A DNA stretch of 64,000 bases from contig NZ_JAIVLH010000022.1 of the NCBI RefSeq assembly GCF_020524345.1, forward strand, positions 36,317 through 100,316, written 5' to 3'. Shown here piece after piece: positions 16,923 to 24,712 of the stretch (its first letter is position 1; every line of letters begins with the position of its first letter). This DNA comes from Metabacillus niabensis (lineage in GTDB: Bacteria > Bacillota > Bacilli > Bacillales > Bacillaceae). The notes below the pieces were generated by a model. It made no database searches and was not told the DNA's origin. It saw only the letters and a program-made list of their open reading frames with translations. Position numbers and translations under genes: made by a program.

Positions 16923-17815
16923 GGAACCCAGTTGTCTGAACTCTCGAATATTTTTTCAAGCGTTAAATCCTCAATGTCACTATCTGATAAACTTGTTGCC
17001 CAATGCACACGATGTTCATCTGCACGACCAGGACCGAAGCTTTCTCCTTTATAGTATCTGGACGTTTTTTCATTTTCTTTGTCGTTCCAGTTATCCCATC
17101 CTTCGCGTTTTATATGTGATCCCATCCATGTTCGAATAAAACTGGTTTGTGCATAGGGGCGCCAAGGTCTTCCAAGATAAACAGAATTGTCATCTGCAGT
17201 ACCGGTTAATTTACAATCAAAAAAGATAAATCCGAATGTTGATTCCTTTGGTGCGGAAGAAGCTGTTATGTATCCATCACGTAAACTATGAATTTCACAG
17301 TGTTGAAAAACAACAGTTCCAGAGCCGAAAATAAAATCAACATGACCTTCAATATAGCAATTTGAAAAATATTGCCGACCCCGACTTGAGTAAAGTGTAT
17401 CCTGGTTACCTAATAATCTAACATGTTGATAGACACCGCGATCGCCAGATACATATAGAGCTAACGCCTGCCCAATCTCCTTACCATATCCTGCTGTATT
17501 TTCAATTGTGATATTTTCCAGTTGAATGTTATCAGCGTGTATAGAAACAACAGGTGTCCGAAATGTTCCAAGTTTCTTTTGTTTAGAGTCAACCATTTCG
17601 GCATATAAATGATGACTAATGATTGTTTTTTCAACATCTTCCCCTATTAAATGAATATCTGGCTTATTATCAGGAATGACTACATTTTCCTCATATTTTC
17701 CAGCTTTAATATAAATGCTGACAGGTTCAAGTGTAAGAACCCGTACTGAATCAATTGCATCTTGTATACTTGTGAAGTCACCATTACCTTCTTTACATAC
17801 CACGATATTTCTCAT
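16880..17815 (-). CDS. Pectin methylesterase (CE8), cytoplasmic
   Basis: 311 residues forming a right-handed beta-helix. It removes methyl esters from galacturonate. CE8 motifs are present: GNGDFTSIQDAI, QALALYVSGD, LLGNQDTLYS (catalytic Asp), GHVDFIFGSGTVVF (second Asp), and YLGRPWRPYA (Arg/Trp). There is no signal peptide, unlike most secreted pectinesterases, so it likely works on imported methylated oligomers. GGGGTGGAG precedes the ATG. The final ~13 codons and the stop are supplied by the family A repeat at 16791-16922, giving the tail KEMRKRLDHPRQA. Confidence 0.9.
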   Translation of the reverse strand: MRNIVVCKEGNGDFTSIQDAIDSVRVLTLEPVSIYIKAGKYEENVVIPDNKPDIHLIGEDVEKTIISHHLYAEMVDSKQKKLGTFRTPVVSIHADNIQLENITIENTAGYGKEIGQALALYVSGDRGVYQHVRLLGNQDTLYSSRGRQYFSNCYIEGHVDFIFGSGTVVFQHCEIHSLRDGYITASSAPKESTFGFIFFDCKLTGTADDNSVYLGRPWRPYAQTSFIRTWMGSHIKREGWDNWNDKENEKTSRYYKGESFGPGRADEHRVHWATSLSDSDIEDLTLEKIFESSDNWVPKEMRKRLDHPRQA

Positions 17816-18052
17816 GTATTTACTCCACCCCTATAATTTATATACTTGCTGCTAGATAAAGAATCCTTTTTTTGTGTTGTCTACTTTACAATAGCTTATA
17901 TTCGGGGGGACATCTATAACCTTTCTTAATTTGATGGAATCATTTGAAAATAAGTGATCTGGTGAAACGAATATAAGATAATGATTATGCTGAAAAGATC
18001 GTGGTTTTTATAGAGTGAGATAAATATATAGACGTTGGCCCATAAAATAAGG

Positions 18053-18058
18053 TATAAT
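18053..18058 (+). promoter_or_regulatory. -10 box of riboswitch transcript
   Basis: TATAAT with a weak -35 (TAGACG at 18029-18034, 18-bp spacing), just upstream of the Mn riboswitch. The preceding 17816-18028 shows nothing I can name. Confidence 0.5.
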
Positions 18059-18086
18059 GAAAGATAGATTAAATAGCGAACACTTC

Positions 18087-18220
18087 CAATGTAAAGGGGA
18101 GTAGCGTCAGGATGATCCTGAAATAAAGTCGTCATTACATGAACATTGTTCATCGGCTTTGTTGGCATACATTGTGCTTAGCGAGACCTTTGCCTAATCG
18201 GCAAAGGTCTCTTTTATTTT
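18087..18220 (+). ncRNA. yybP-ykoY manganese riboswitch with terminator
   Basis: P1 pairs CAATGTA (18087-18093) with TACATTG (18168-18174). The conserved box AAAGGGGAGTAGC follows the 5' arm, and CGGCTTTGTTGGCAT precedes the 3' arm. The expression platform is a strong terminator: GAGACCTTTGCC (18183-18194) pairs with GGCAAAGGTCTC (18200-18211), then TTTTATTTT. Mn2+ binding is expected to block the terminator and turn on the TerC-family exporter directly downstream. Confidence 0.9.
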
Positions 18221-18273
18221 GCATAATTAGCTATTTATAAAAGATATTATCTAGCAAATAGGAGGTAATCTTA

Positions 18274-18972
18274 ATGGAAATGGAATTTCTCACTGCACTT
18301 TTATCTATTATCGTGATTGATTTAGTTTTAGCCGGAGATAATGCCATCCTAATCGGATTAGCGGCAAGAAACTTGCCAAAACATCAACAGAAGAAAGTAA
18401 TTTTATGGGGATCTTTAGGAGCAATTATTATTCGTATCGTGGCTACTTTAGCTGTTGTTTGGTTATTGGAGGTCCCGGGTCTTCACCTTATTGGCGGACT
18501 ATTACTAGTCTACATTGCATACAAATTGCTTGTTGATAATGATGATCATGACGATGTAAAAGCCGGGGATAACTTTTGGGCAGCGCTTCGAACAGTTATC
18601 ATAGCAGATGCATTAATGGGACTCGATAATGTCTTGGCAGTAGCGGGTGCCTCTCACGGAAATATGCTATTAGTAGTAATCGGACTATTAATTTCAGTTC
18701 CTGTGGTTATGTGGGGAAGTACAATCATATTGAAATGGATCGATCGTTTCCCGATTATTATAACAATTGGGGCGGGTATACTTGCATGGACTGCTTCTAA
18801 AATGATTGTCGGTGAACACTTCTTAAGTGGGCTGTTTGAGAATGGATTTGTGAAATATGGATTTGAAATCCTTGTTATTGCCGCAGTTATCCTCACAGCT
18901 AAATATGTTCAGTCTAAAGCAGCGAAAAATCAAGAAGAAGAAACCGTTCTATTAAAAACGGGTTCAAATTAA
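18274..18972 (+). CDS. TerC-family Mn exporter (YkoY/MeeY-like)
   Basis: 232-residue integral membrane protein of the TerC family with about seven TM helices. Family motifs: DLVLAGDNAILIGLAARNLP near residue 15, and ADALMGLDNVLAVAGAS near residue 113, each with conserved acidic residues for metal passage. TerC proteins behind a yybP-ykoY riboswitch export or deliver manganese, so the riboswitch at 18087 gives direct support. AATAGGAGGT is well placed before the ATG. A terminator follows at 18982. Confidence 0.92.
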   Translation: MEMEFLTALLSIIVIDLVLAGDNAILIGLAARNLPKHQQKKVILWGSLGAIIIRIVATLAVVWLLEVPGLHLIGGLLLVYIAYKLLVDNDDHDDVKAGDNFWAALRTVIIADALMGLDNVLAVAGASHGNMLLVVIGLLISVPVVMWGSTIILKWIDRFPIIITIGAGILAWTASKMIVGEHFLSGLFENGFVKYGFEILVIAAVILTAKYVQSKAAKNQEEETVLLKTGSN

Positions 18973-18981
18973 TCCTAAGAT

Positions 18982-19011
18982 GGCCAACCTTATTGAAGGG
19001 TTGGTCTTTTT
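18982..19011 (+). terminator. Intrinsic terminator
   Basis: GGCCAACC / GGGTTGGTC followed by TTTTTAT, after the TerC gene. Confidence 0.75.
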
Positions 19012-19042
19012 ATAAGGTAAGAAATAATAAAATCTTATACTT

Positions 19043-19174
19043 AGTGTAGGTGTCTAGCTCCAGCGCCTAGCCCCTCGAGGTCATAAGTCAAATAGGAATT
19101 GAAGGCAAAGAACACCTTCTATTCCTATTCGTCTTATGCTTGTCGGGGCTAATCAAGGCACTTGCGCTTTTCTT
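19043..19174. repeat. Interspersed palindromic repeat, family A copy 2
   Basis: TGTCTAGCTCCAGCGCCTAG ... CACTTGCGCTTTTCTT, with inner arms AATAGGAATT / AATTCCTATT-like. It ends six bases before the -35 box of the BlaI operon promoter. Confidence 0.85.
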
Positions 19175-19179
19175 AATTC

Positions 19180-19217
19180 TTGTCTTATGTATTCTATTAC
19201 ACTACAATATGTAATGA
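19180..19217 (+). promoter_or_regulatory. Promoter and operator 1 of BlaI-type operon
   Basis: TTGTCT (19180-19185), 17-bp spacer, TACAAT (19203-19208). The dyad ACACTAC-AATAT-GTAATGA (19199-19217) covers the -10 and matches the two sites upstream of the DoxX gene, so the regulator probably represses itself. Confidence 0.75.
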
Positions 19218-19231
19218 AAGGTGAGATCAGT

Positions 19232-19651
19232 ATGAATATTAATAACTTCCGATTCGATCAAGTAGGGTTAAATCGCTTTTTTGGTCCTTTAGAAGCTAAA
19301 ATTATGGATATTCTTTGGGAAGGCTCTGAGAAAAGTATAAAAGAGGTTCAACAACAGCTTGAGGTAGAGAAACCCATTAATTTTAATACCGTTATGACGG
19401 TGATGAATCGTCTTCTGGAAAAGGGCATCCTTCAAAAAAGGTTAGAAGGAAGAACTTCCTTTTTTAAACCGGTTAAAACGAAAGAAGAATTTATTGAGGA
19501 ACAATCGAAAAAATTAACAGATAATTTATTAGATGAGTTTGGCGGTTTAGTTGTGAATCACATGTTGGATTCCCTTACAGAAGTCGATCAACAATTACTG
19601 AATCGACTAGAAGAAAAAATTGACCAACTAAAGAAAGGAAAGAAACAATGA
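19232..19651 (+). CDS. BlaI/MecI/CopY-family transcriptional repressor
   Basis: 139-residue winged-helix repressor: LGPLEAKIMDILWEG-like N-terminus, KSIKEVQQQLEVEKPINFNTVMTVMNRLLEKGIL recognition wing (cut here into shorter motifs: FNTVMTVMNRL, LEKGILQKR), and a C-terminal dimerisation helix. Such repressors bind TACA-type dyads and are cleaved by the partner M56 protease. The frame extends to 19136 into the repeat, but AAAGGTGAG lies six bases before the ATG at 19232 and the family starts here. The stop overlaps the start of the M56 gene by 4 bp (ATGA). Three matching operators occur at 19199, 20538 and 20601. Confidence 0.9.
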   Translation: MNINNFRFDQVGLNRFFGPLEAKIMDILWEGSEKSIKEVQQQLEVEKPINFNTVMTVMNRLLEKGILQKRLEGRTSFFKPVKTKEEFIEEQSKKLTDNLLDEFGGLVVNHMLDSLTEVDQQLLNRLEEKIDQLKKGKKQ

Positions 19652-20502
19652 CTTGGAGATATAAATCCTTAATGGTTTTTGGATTAGGTTTTTTCTTAGC
19701 AATCGTTCTTTTTATCCAAATGGGGTTGTATTTATATCATCATGTGTTTGGTACATTTATTCATTACAATGTATTTCAGCTTTGTATTAGTCTCTTTAGT
19801 GGGAATACGATTCTTTATCATCTCGTTTTATTTTTAGTAAACTCGTTTATAGCATGGACTTTTATCATGGTATGTATAAAAATTATAAAACAGGTTTTCT
19901 TTTACTCTAAAATGAAGAACAGAATGAAAGAAAAATTAAATCATTCTATAACGGAAAAAGTGAATACCCTATTTAATCGCGGGAATAAAGATATTTATGT
20001 GATCCAAAATCAAGAGCCTGTTGCTTATACAGTAGGATTTATCCGACCGATCATTATCATTTCAACCAGTCTTATCGAATTGTTGGACAAAAATGAGCTT
20101 GAGGCTGTTATTCACCACGAAACAGCGCATCAAAAATACAATGATCCATTCAAAGTCTTTCTTTTACAACTCATATCAGAGGTTATGTGGTACATTCCGA
20201 TAGCAAAATGGTGTTATGAAAATTATAAAATAATGGTTGAACTGGTTGCGGATGAATATGCGGTTAAATGTATGGGATCTGAGGTTGGACTTGGAAGTGC
20301 TTTAATAAAACTAATAAAATCCTATATCCAAAATCGAAGCTCTGCTCCAGTTTTAGTACCATTTTCAGATGGATCGGTAAATTACCGTATAAAACAGCTA
20401 TTAGAACCTGAGTCTACAATACCTGTTAAATGTCCGCTCATATCGATAATTGTTTCTATTAATATGATTGCATTTTTGGTGCTATTGATGATGATGGTTT
20501 AG
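19648..20502 (+). CDS. BlaR1-like M56 membrane metalloprotease lacking a sensor domain
   Basis: 284-residue integral membrane protease: N-terminal TM helices (about 8-30, 43-62, 68-88), cytosolic zinc protease domain with the HHETAH (HExxH) motif and the downstream Glu region LVADEYAVK, and a final TM helix at the C-terminus. BlaR1 and MecR1 are about twice as long because they carry an extracellular penicillin-binding sensor; here the protein stops after the last TM. The signal must be sensed another way. It is translationally coupled to the BlaI gene. The target is probably that repressor, whose cleavage would release the redox genes downstream. Confidence 0.85.
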   Translation: MTWRYKSLMVFGLGFFLAIVLFIQMGLYLYHHVFGTFIHYNVFQLCISLFSGNTILYHLVLFLVNSFIAWTFIMVCIKIIKQVFFYSKMKNRMKEKLNHSITEKVNTLFNRGNKDIYVIQNQEPVAYTVGFIRPIIIISTSLIELLDKNELEAVIHHETAHQKYNDPFKVFLLQLISEVMWYIPIAKWCYENYKIMVELVADEYAVKCMGSEVGLGSALIKLIKSYIQNRSSAPVLVPFSDGSVNYRIKQLLEPESTIPVKCPLISIIVSINMIAFLVLLMMMV

Positions 20503-20518
20503 TTTACAATGTTTACGC

Positions 20519-20556
20519 TTGACCTAAAAGTTCACCTGCACTACAATGGGTAGTGT
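20519..20556 (+). promoter_or_regulatory. Promoter with BlaI-type operator 2
   Basis: TTGACC (20519-20524), exact 17-bp spacer, TACAAT (20542-20547). The dyad GCACTAC-AATGG-GTAGTGT (20538-20556) overlaps the -10 box. Confidence 0.75.
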
Positions 20557-20600
20557 AGGTGGGAGAGAGTATATTTGTCCCTATATTTTTTTAAAAACAA

Positions 20601-20619
20601 ACACTACAATACGTAGTGT
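20601..20619 (+). promoter_or_regulatory. BlaI-type operator 3
   Basis: Perfect dyad ACACTAC-AATAC-GTAGTGT, 22 bp before the DoxX start codon. It has the same arms and 5-bp spacer as the sites at 19199 and 20538. Confidence 0.75.
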
Positions 20620-20640
20620 TATGGTGAGAGGAGATTAAAA

Positions 20641-21042
20641 ATGAGATTGGAAGTAGGCTTATTCATTCTTCGGGTTTATTTGGGTTTTGCTTTTTTTATG
20701 CATGGACTTGCAAAGTTTCAAGGTGGTGTTGGTAACACAGCTAGTTGGTTTGATAGTATCGGGTTACCGGGCTTTGCAGCTTATATAGTTGCAGCTGTTG
20801 AATTAGTTGGAGGATTACTTTTAATTGTTGGGTTTGGCACACGTTACATATCAGCACTATTTTTTATCATCATGTTGGTTGCAACATTAAAGGTGAAACT
20901 ATCCTCAGGTTTTATGGGAAATGGTCAAGGATCAGGGTTTGAACTGGATTTGGCTTATGCTGTAATGGCTATCTTCTTCGTTTTTTATCCTGCGTCATCT
21001 CTATCTTTGGAATCTAAGATAGGGAATAAAGGAAGAGAGTAA
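20641..21042 (+). CDS. DoxX-family membrane protein
   Basis: 133 residues with four TM helices. DoxX features: LFILRVYLGFAFFMHGLAKF at the N-terminus, VELVGGLLLIVGFGTRY in the middle, and LDLAYAVMAIFFVF near the end. DoxX-like proteins are linked with thiol stress and membrane redox systems, but their reaction is not settled. It is first in the BlaI-controlled DoxX-BdbD-BdbC segment; GAGAGGAG lies upstream of the ATG. Ten bases separate it from the DsbA-like gene. Confidence 0.85.
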   Translation: MRLEVGLFILRVYLGFAFFMHGLAKFQGGVGNTASWFDSIGLPGFAAYIVAAVELVGGLLLIVGFGTRYISALFFIIMLVATLKVKLSSGFMGNGQGSGFELDLAYAVMAIFFVFYPASSLSLESKIGNKGRE

Positions 21043-21051
21043 GGTGAACCA

Positions 21052-21732
21052 ATGGTTTCTAATAAGAAAAGAGAGAGTAAACCACAAAAATTAATCGTTT
21101 GGATCGTTAGTATTCTAGTTATATGTATGGCTGCATTGATTTTTATATCAAGTTCCTCTAGCACAACAGTGGAGGCACTAAACGTTGAAAATCAACCATA
21201 TCTTGGTCAAGACAATGCTCCTGTTCAAATCGCAGAATTTGGAGATTATAAATGTCCTATTTGTAAAAATTTTCATGAAGAATTTGTTCCGCAAATACAG
21301 AAGGACTTTGTAGAAAATGGTCAAGCTAAATTTTACTTCGTTAATTATTCTTTTATCAACGTTGATTCTATTCGATCAGCAAAATTTGCAGAGGCTGTTT
21401 ACAAGGAGTTGGGAAATGACGTATTTTGGGAATTTCACCATTTACTTTTCGAGAAGCAGCCAGAAGATCTAAAATATGAAAGAATGGATGTTTTTACAGA
21501 AGAATTTCTCGAACAGACATTAAAAGAAATTGTTACTGAAGAAGAAGCTGGCAAAGTTGTTTCTGCTTTTCATCAAAAAGAATCAGAAGCTGCATGGGAT
21601 GAGGATATGAAGCAAGCAAACAATTTAAGTATAACGGGAACTCCTACATTATATGTGAATGGTCAAAAATTCGAAGGAAACAATTATGAAGATCTTAAGG
21701 AAATGGTTGAAGAAGCTATAGAAGGGGAATAA
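21052..21732 (+). CDS. bdbD: DsbA/BdbD-like thiol-disulfide oxidoreductase
   Basis: 226 residues: N-terminal membrane anchor (about 14-36), then a thioredoxin fold with a helical insertion. Active site GDYKCPICKNF, Cys about 68 and 71. The cis-Pro loop is ITGTPTLYVNG. It faces outside the membrane and should introduce disulfides into exported proteins, being re-oxidised by the BdbC protein encoded next. CPIC differs from the CPHC of E. coli DsbA. The symbol is given by analogy with B. subtilis; it could equally be a redox-stress paralogue. Confidence 0.85.
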   Translation: MVSNKKRESKPQKLIVWIVSILVICMAALIFISSSSSTTVEALNVENQPYLGQDNAPVQIAEFGDYKCPICKNFHEEFVPQIQKDFVENGQAKFYFVNYSFINVDSIRSAKFAEAVYKELGNDVFWEFHHLLFEKQPEDLKYERMDVFTEEFLEQTLKEIVTEEEAGKVVSAFHQKESEAAWDEDMKQANNLSITGTPTLYVNGQKFEGNNYEDLKEMVEEAIEGE

Positions 21733-21740
21733 GAGTACGA

Positions 21741-22136
21741 ATGAATAAATGGTTACTTTTTTCATGGATTATCTCTCTTATTGCGACGTTGGGGAGTCTT
21801 TTCTTTAGTGAAGTTCTTCATTATATACCATGTACTTTATGTTGGTACCAGCGAATTCTTATGTACCCACTAACGATTATTTTAGGTGTTGCGTTTTATT
21901 ATGGAGAACGAACTGTCTATAAGTATGTTTTACCAATAGCTGTGAGTGGTATGGCTATATCATTCTATCATTTTACTCTGCAGAAGTTTCCGTTTATGCA
22001 AAAACTTGAGATGTGTTCAAGTGGGATGCCTTGTTCAGGTGAATATATAAATGTTCTGGGACTTATAACAATTCCTTTTTTGGCATTTATCAGTTTTACA
22101 TTCATAACAATTAACATGCTTATCATAAGAAGATAG
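21741..22136 (+). CDS. bdbC: DsbB/BdbC-like disulfide bond formation protein
   Basis: 131-residue four-TM quinone reductase. It has both periplasmic-type Cys pairs: YIPCTLCWYQRI (about residues 31 and 34) and MCSSGMPCSGEY. BdbC/DsbB passes electrons from the DsbA-like partner (21052) to the quinone pool. Length matches BdbC. It ends the BlaI-controlled operon, with a strong terminator 15 bp after the stop. Confidence 0.9.
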   Translation: MNKWLLFSWIISLIATLGSLFFSEVLHYIPCTLCWYQRILMYPLTIILGVAFYYGERTVYKYVLPIAVSGMAISFYHFTLQKFPFMQKLEMCSSGMPCSGEYINVLGLITIPFLAFISFTFITINMLIIRR

Positions 22137-22150
22137 GATTAATTAAAGAT

Positions 22151-22193
22151 GAAGGTCTTCGCCGCAGGAATGGCGAAGACCTTCACCTTTTTT
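22151..22193 (+). terminator. Strong intrinsic terminator
   Basis: 13-bp perfect arms GAAGGTCTTCGCC / GGCGAAGACCTTC, followed by ACCTTTTTT. Confidence 0.85.
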
Positions 22194-22256
22194 GAGGAGG
22201 ATCTCATGTCCCATAAGATTCCTAACTATTGAAGGTAATGAAAAGAAGGAAAAGAA

Positions 22257-22349
22257 TTAGTAGCCGATATATGCTGCACCTACAATAATTAACAAGATGA
22301 ACAATACGACAATCAAAGCAAAGCTGTTTCCACCGTTATAACCACCCAT
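22257..22349 (-). CDS. YjcZ-family small sporulation protein
   Basis: 30-residue protein: MGGYNGGNSFALIVV, then a hydrophobic stretch LFILLIIVGAAYIGY to the stop. The Gly/Tyr-rich head followed by one TM helix ending AYIGY is the YjcZ/SscA-type pattern of small spore-associated proteins. GAAAGGCGGTGAT is an excellent ribosome site just upstream. Too short for usual ORF calls. The rest of 22350-22760 has no other gene that I can support. Confidence 0.85.
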   Translation of the reverse strand: MGGYNGGNSFALIVVLFILLIIVGAAYIGY

Positions 22350-22760
22350 TCTATCACCGCCTTTCCTTCAGTGTTAATGTATTCTATGAATGAAGGGTTT
22401 TGTTTGAAAGGGACAGACATGGAGTTATAAGAAAAGTAATGATTTTGTACTAAATATGTTTAAGTACACTTTCGGAGAATAATATATAATCTGATTTTTG
22501 TATGTACCATTGAATATTAAGAGCTCAACTGTAAAGGATTATGATAATGAAAATTAACAAATGACGTAGAGTATTGTTATAGTAGTGATGAAAGTGCTTT
22601 AATTATGAAAGCAGTATAAGTGATGTTGATATTTTTGTGGAATAATGGTTGAAATTTTTTGAGGTAACTCCTATAATACAGAAGGTGGAAGATCATTCTA
22701 ATATTTGGGAATTCAATGGAGATCTTCATCTACATACTATTCCGATTTGGAGGAGTTTAA

Positions 22761-23291
22761 ATGAGAAAATTTTGGTTTTTATTTTCTACACTAGTGTTTG
22801 CCATCGGGTTAACAGCATGTGCAGGAGAAACGGAAGAATCAACAGATTCGCAAAATACAAAAAGTGAAGATGCTACCTCAGAAGAAGGGGCAGATAAAGA
22901 GCAAAATGCCAAAAGTGCAATGATGCGATTCTATATGTCAACTTCAAAGGCTATAAATGAACATGATGGAGATTTAAATGCATATGAAGCTTCAGAAGAA
23001 GAGCCAACAGCAGAAATGAAAACTTCAGCAGAAGCATCTGCTAAAGCAGTCGTTGAACAATTAAAGACAATTGAAATTCCTGAAGAATTAGCAGATCAAA
23101 AAGCAGATCTTGAATCAGCTATAGAAGATTTAACAGCATCTTATCAAACAAAAGCAGAAGAGCTTGCAAAAGATGCTCCTTCATTAGATGCAGCAAATGA
23201 AACATTCACAAAAGCTGATGAGAAACTCGGAAAAGTATTTGAGGGCGTAGGATTAATTCCAACAAGTTTAAGTACAGAGGTTAACGACTAA
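22761..23291 (+). CDS. Small acidic lipoprotein, unknown function
   Basis: 176 residues with signal peptide MRKFWFLFSTLVFAIGL and lipobox LTAC. The mature protein is rich in Glu, Ala, Ser and Lys and predicted largely helical (KTSAEASAKAVVEQLKTIE-like heptads). I do not recognise a domain beyond a resemblance to small Bacillus cell-surface lipoproteins of unknown role. TTTGGAGGAG is well placed upstream. A hairpin terminator follows. Confidence 0.75.
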   Translation: MRKFWFLFSTLVFAIGLTACAGETEESTDSQNTKSEDATSEEGADKEQNAKSAMMRFYMSTSKAINEHDGDLNAYEASEEEPTAEMKTSAEASAKAVVEQLKTIEIPEELADQKADLESAIEDLTASYQTKAEELAKDAPSLDAANETFTKADEKLGKVFEGVGLIPTSLSTEVND

Positions 23292-23296
23292 AAGAC

Positions 23297-23332
23297 AAAA
23301 CGACTTACCTGAAAATTGGTAGGCCGTTTTGT
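23297..23332 (+). terminator. Intrinsic terminator
   Basis: AAAACGACTTACC / GGTAGGCCGTTTT around an 8-base loop, after the lipoprotein gene. Confidence 0.6.
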
Positions 23333-23366
23333 GTTTAGAGGTAAAAAAATATAAAATTTTGTATTT

Positions 23367-23496
23367 AGTGTCGGTGTCTAGTTCAAGCGCCTAGCCTTGG
23401 GATCATAAGCCACTCAGGAATTGAAGACAAAGAACGTCTTCTATTCCTGAGCGTCTTATGCCTGCCTTAGTCTGACCAAGGCGCTTACACTTTTCT
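23367..23496. repeat. Interspersed palindromic repeat, family A copy 3
   Basis: TGTCTAGTTCAAGCGCCTAG ... GGCGCTTACACTTTTCTT, with inner arms CAGGAAT / ATTCCTG. It ends two bases from the stop of the small minus-strand ORF at 23499. Confidence 0.85.
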
Positions 23497-23498
23497 TA

Positions 23499-23690
23499 TT
23501 ATGAACGTTGAATGCCATTGGTAGAGAAGTTTTTTATAAGTTTTTGTAAATTTCTGTGTCCTTCTCGTAGTTTTATTGTTTCTTCAATAATATTCTGGAA
23601 GCTTTCTATATCTTTATCAGATGCATTCAAAAGTGATTTTGGGATACCTTCTGCAAGTTGTTGCAAGCTTAAATCATCTCTCACGAACAA
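23499..23690 (-). CDS. Hypothetical small protein
   Basis: 63 residues at most, charged and helical (ESFQNIIEETIKLREGHRNL). No family recognised. AAAGGTGG lies only three bases before the TTG at 23690, so the GTG three codons later (VRDDLS) may be the true start. It is not antisense to any other gene and stops beside a family A repeat. From 23691 to 23885 I see nothing else. Confidence 0.45.
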   Translation of the reverse strand: MFVRDDLSLQQLAEGIPKSLLNASDKDIESFQNIIEETIKLREGHRNLQKLIKNFSTNGIQRS

Positions 23691-23885
23691 TGTCCACCTT
23701 TCTATTTAGTTACTTTTCCTCTTATGTACATTAATTTTAGAAATCTTTAAAAACTCCTTCAAAAATTTATCTACAATTATCTACATGATTTTTCTAAGAA
23801 ATAAAAAACTTATCGTAATATTGCAAGACTTGACATATTTAGCGATGTTTTCTAATCTGGTGCACAGATTGTCGTGATGATATAG

Positions 23886-23914
23886 AAAGGAGCTGTCACA
23901 ATTGAGACAGCCCT
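23886..23914 (-). terminator. Intrinsic terminator of the LysM-3D gene
   Basis: On the minus strand, GGGCTGTCTC / GAGACAGC-type arms around AATT, followed by TCCTTTCT. It lies 60 bp past the stop at 23975. Confidence 0.5.
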
Positions 23915-23974
23915 TTGAAACTATTTTAATAGATAACTTGAGTTTATAAATAACACAACCATTTTACGTTTTTA

Positions 23975-24712
23975 TTAATCAAGTACTTTAATCTTTACTT
24001 TTTTTCTACCCCAGTTTACAGCATCTGATTTTGAAGGGATAAAGACATCTATTTTATTGCCTTTAATCGCTCCGCCAGTATCTGCTGCAACCGCAGTTCC
24101 ATATCCTTCAACTTCAACAGTTGAGCCAAGAGGAATAACGGAAGGGTCTACTGCAATAACCTTTTTATCTGGATTTGCATTTAGGTCAATTCCAGTCGCG
24201 GTTGTACCTGAACATCCCTCGCAATTTGCAGTATAAGCAGTTGCGGTTACAGTCATTTCCTGACCTTCTGGTTCTTGTTCAGTTTCTGTTGTTTTTGTAT
24301 TTTTAACTTTTTGAGCCTTTTTTACTGTTGTAGCAGCAGGCTCAGTAGTATCTTTTTTTGTTTCAGAATGCTTGATTTGGAGCTCTTCCCCAGGTTTAAT
24401 AATGTGGGAATCAAGGTCATTCCATTGTTCAAGCTCGTCTATATCTACTTCGTGTTCTTCGGCAATATCCCAGAGAGTATCACCTAATTTTACTTCATGA
24501 AAATCATTAAGAACCAGCTGATCCTCTGGAAGAATTTTATCACTTGATAAGTTATTCCACTCTTTTATATGTTCAACTTCAACTTCATTTTGTTCGGCAA
24601 TATCCCAGAGAGTATCACCTTCTTTTACTGTAATTTCTTCTGCAGCAGCTTGTACAGAAAATCCTGCTGTCAAAGATGCGAATGTGATAAACGAAATTAA
24701 CTTTCTTTTCAT
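23975..24712 (-). CDS. Secreted cell-wall protein, two LysM domains plus 3D domain (YocH-like)
   Basis: 245 residues: signal peptide with ...LTAGFSVQAAAEE, two LysM repeats (each with KxGDTLWDIAEQ/EHEVxxxxLxxWN, about residues 30-72 and 77-120), a Lys/Thr-rich linker, and a C-terminal 3D domain (VTATAYTAN, TATGIDLN, AVDPSVIPLGS, AADTGGAIKGNKID), which is the lytic-transglycosylase-like double-psi barrel. It binds peptidoglycan outside the cell and probably takes part in wall turnover. The start at 24712 follows AAGGAGGTAAAC; the upstream extension to 24793 has no ribosome site. Confidence 0.88.
   Translation of the reverse strand: MKRKLISFITFASLTAGFSVQAAAEEITVKEGDTLWDIAEQNEVEVEHIKEWNNLSSDKILPEDQLVLNDFHEVKLGDTLWDIAEEHEVDIDELEQWNDLDSHIIKPGEELQIKHSETKKDTTEPAATTVKKAQKVKNTKTTETEQEPEGQEMTVTATAYTANCEGCSGTTATGIDLNANPDKKVIAVDPSVIPLGSTVEVEGYGTAVAADTGGAIKGNKIDVFIPSKSDAVNWGRKKVKIKVLD

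Noticed and set aside
20575..20610. Second promoter TTGTCC...TACAAT before the DoxX gene
   Set aside because: The spacer is 24 bp, too long; the TACAAT there is part of the operator sequence.
22649..22867. 72-codon plus-strand ORF
   Set aside because: It overlaps the lipoprotein gene at 22761 in another frame, has no good ribosome site, and its sequence is not protein-like after the overlap.
16791..23496. Three similar palindromes as a CRISPR array or integron
   Set aside because: The copies are kilobases apart with unrelated genes between; they are dispersed repeats, not an array.
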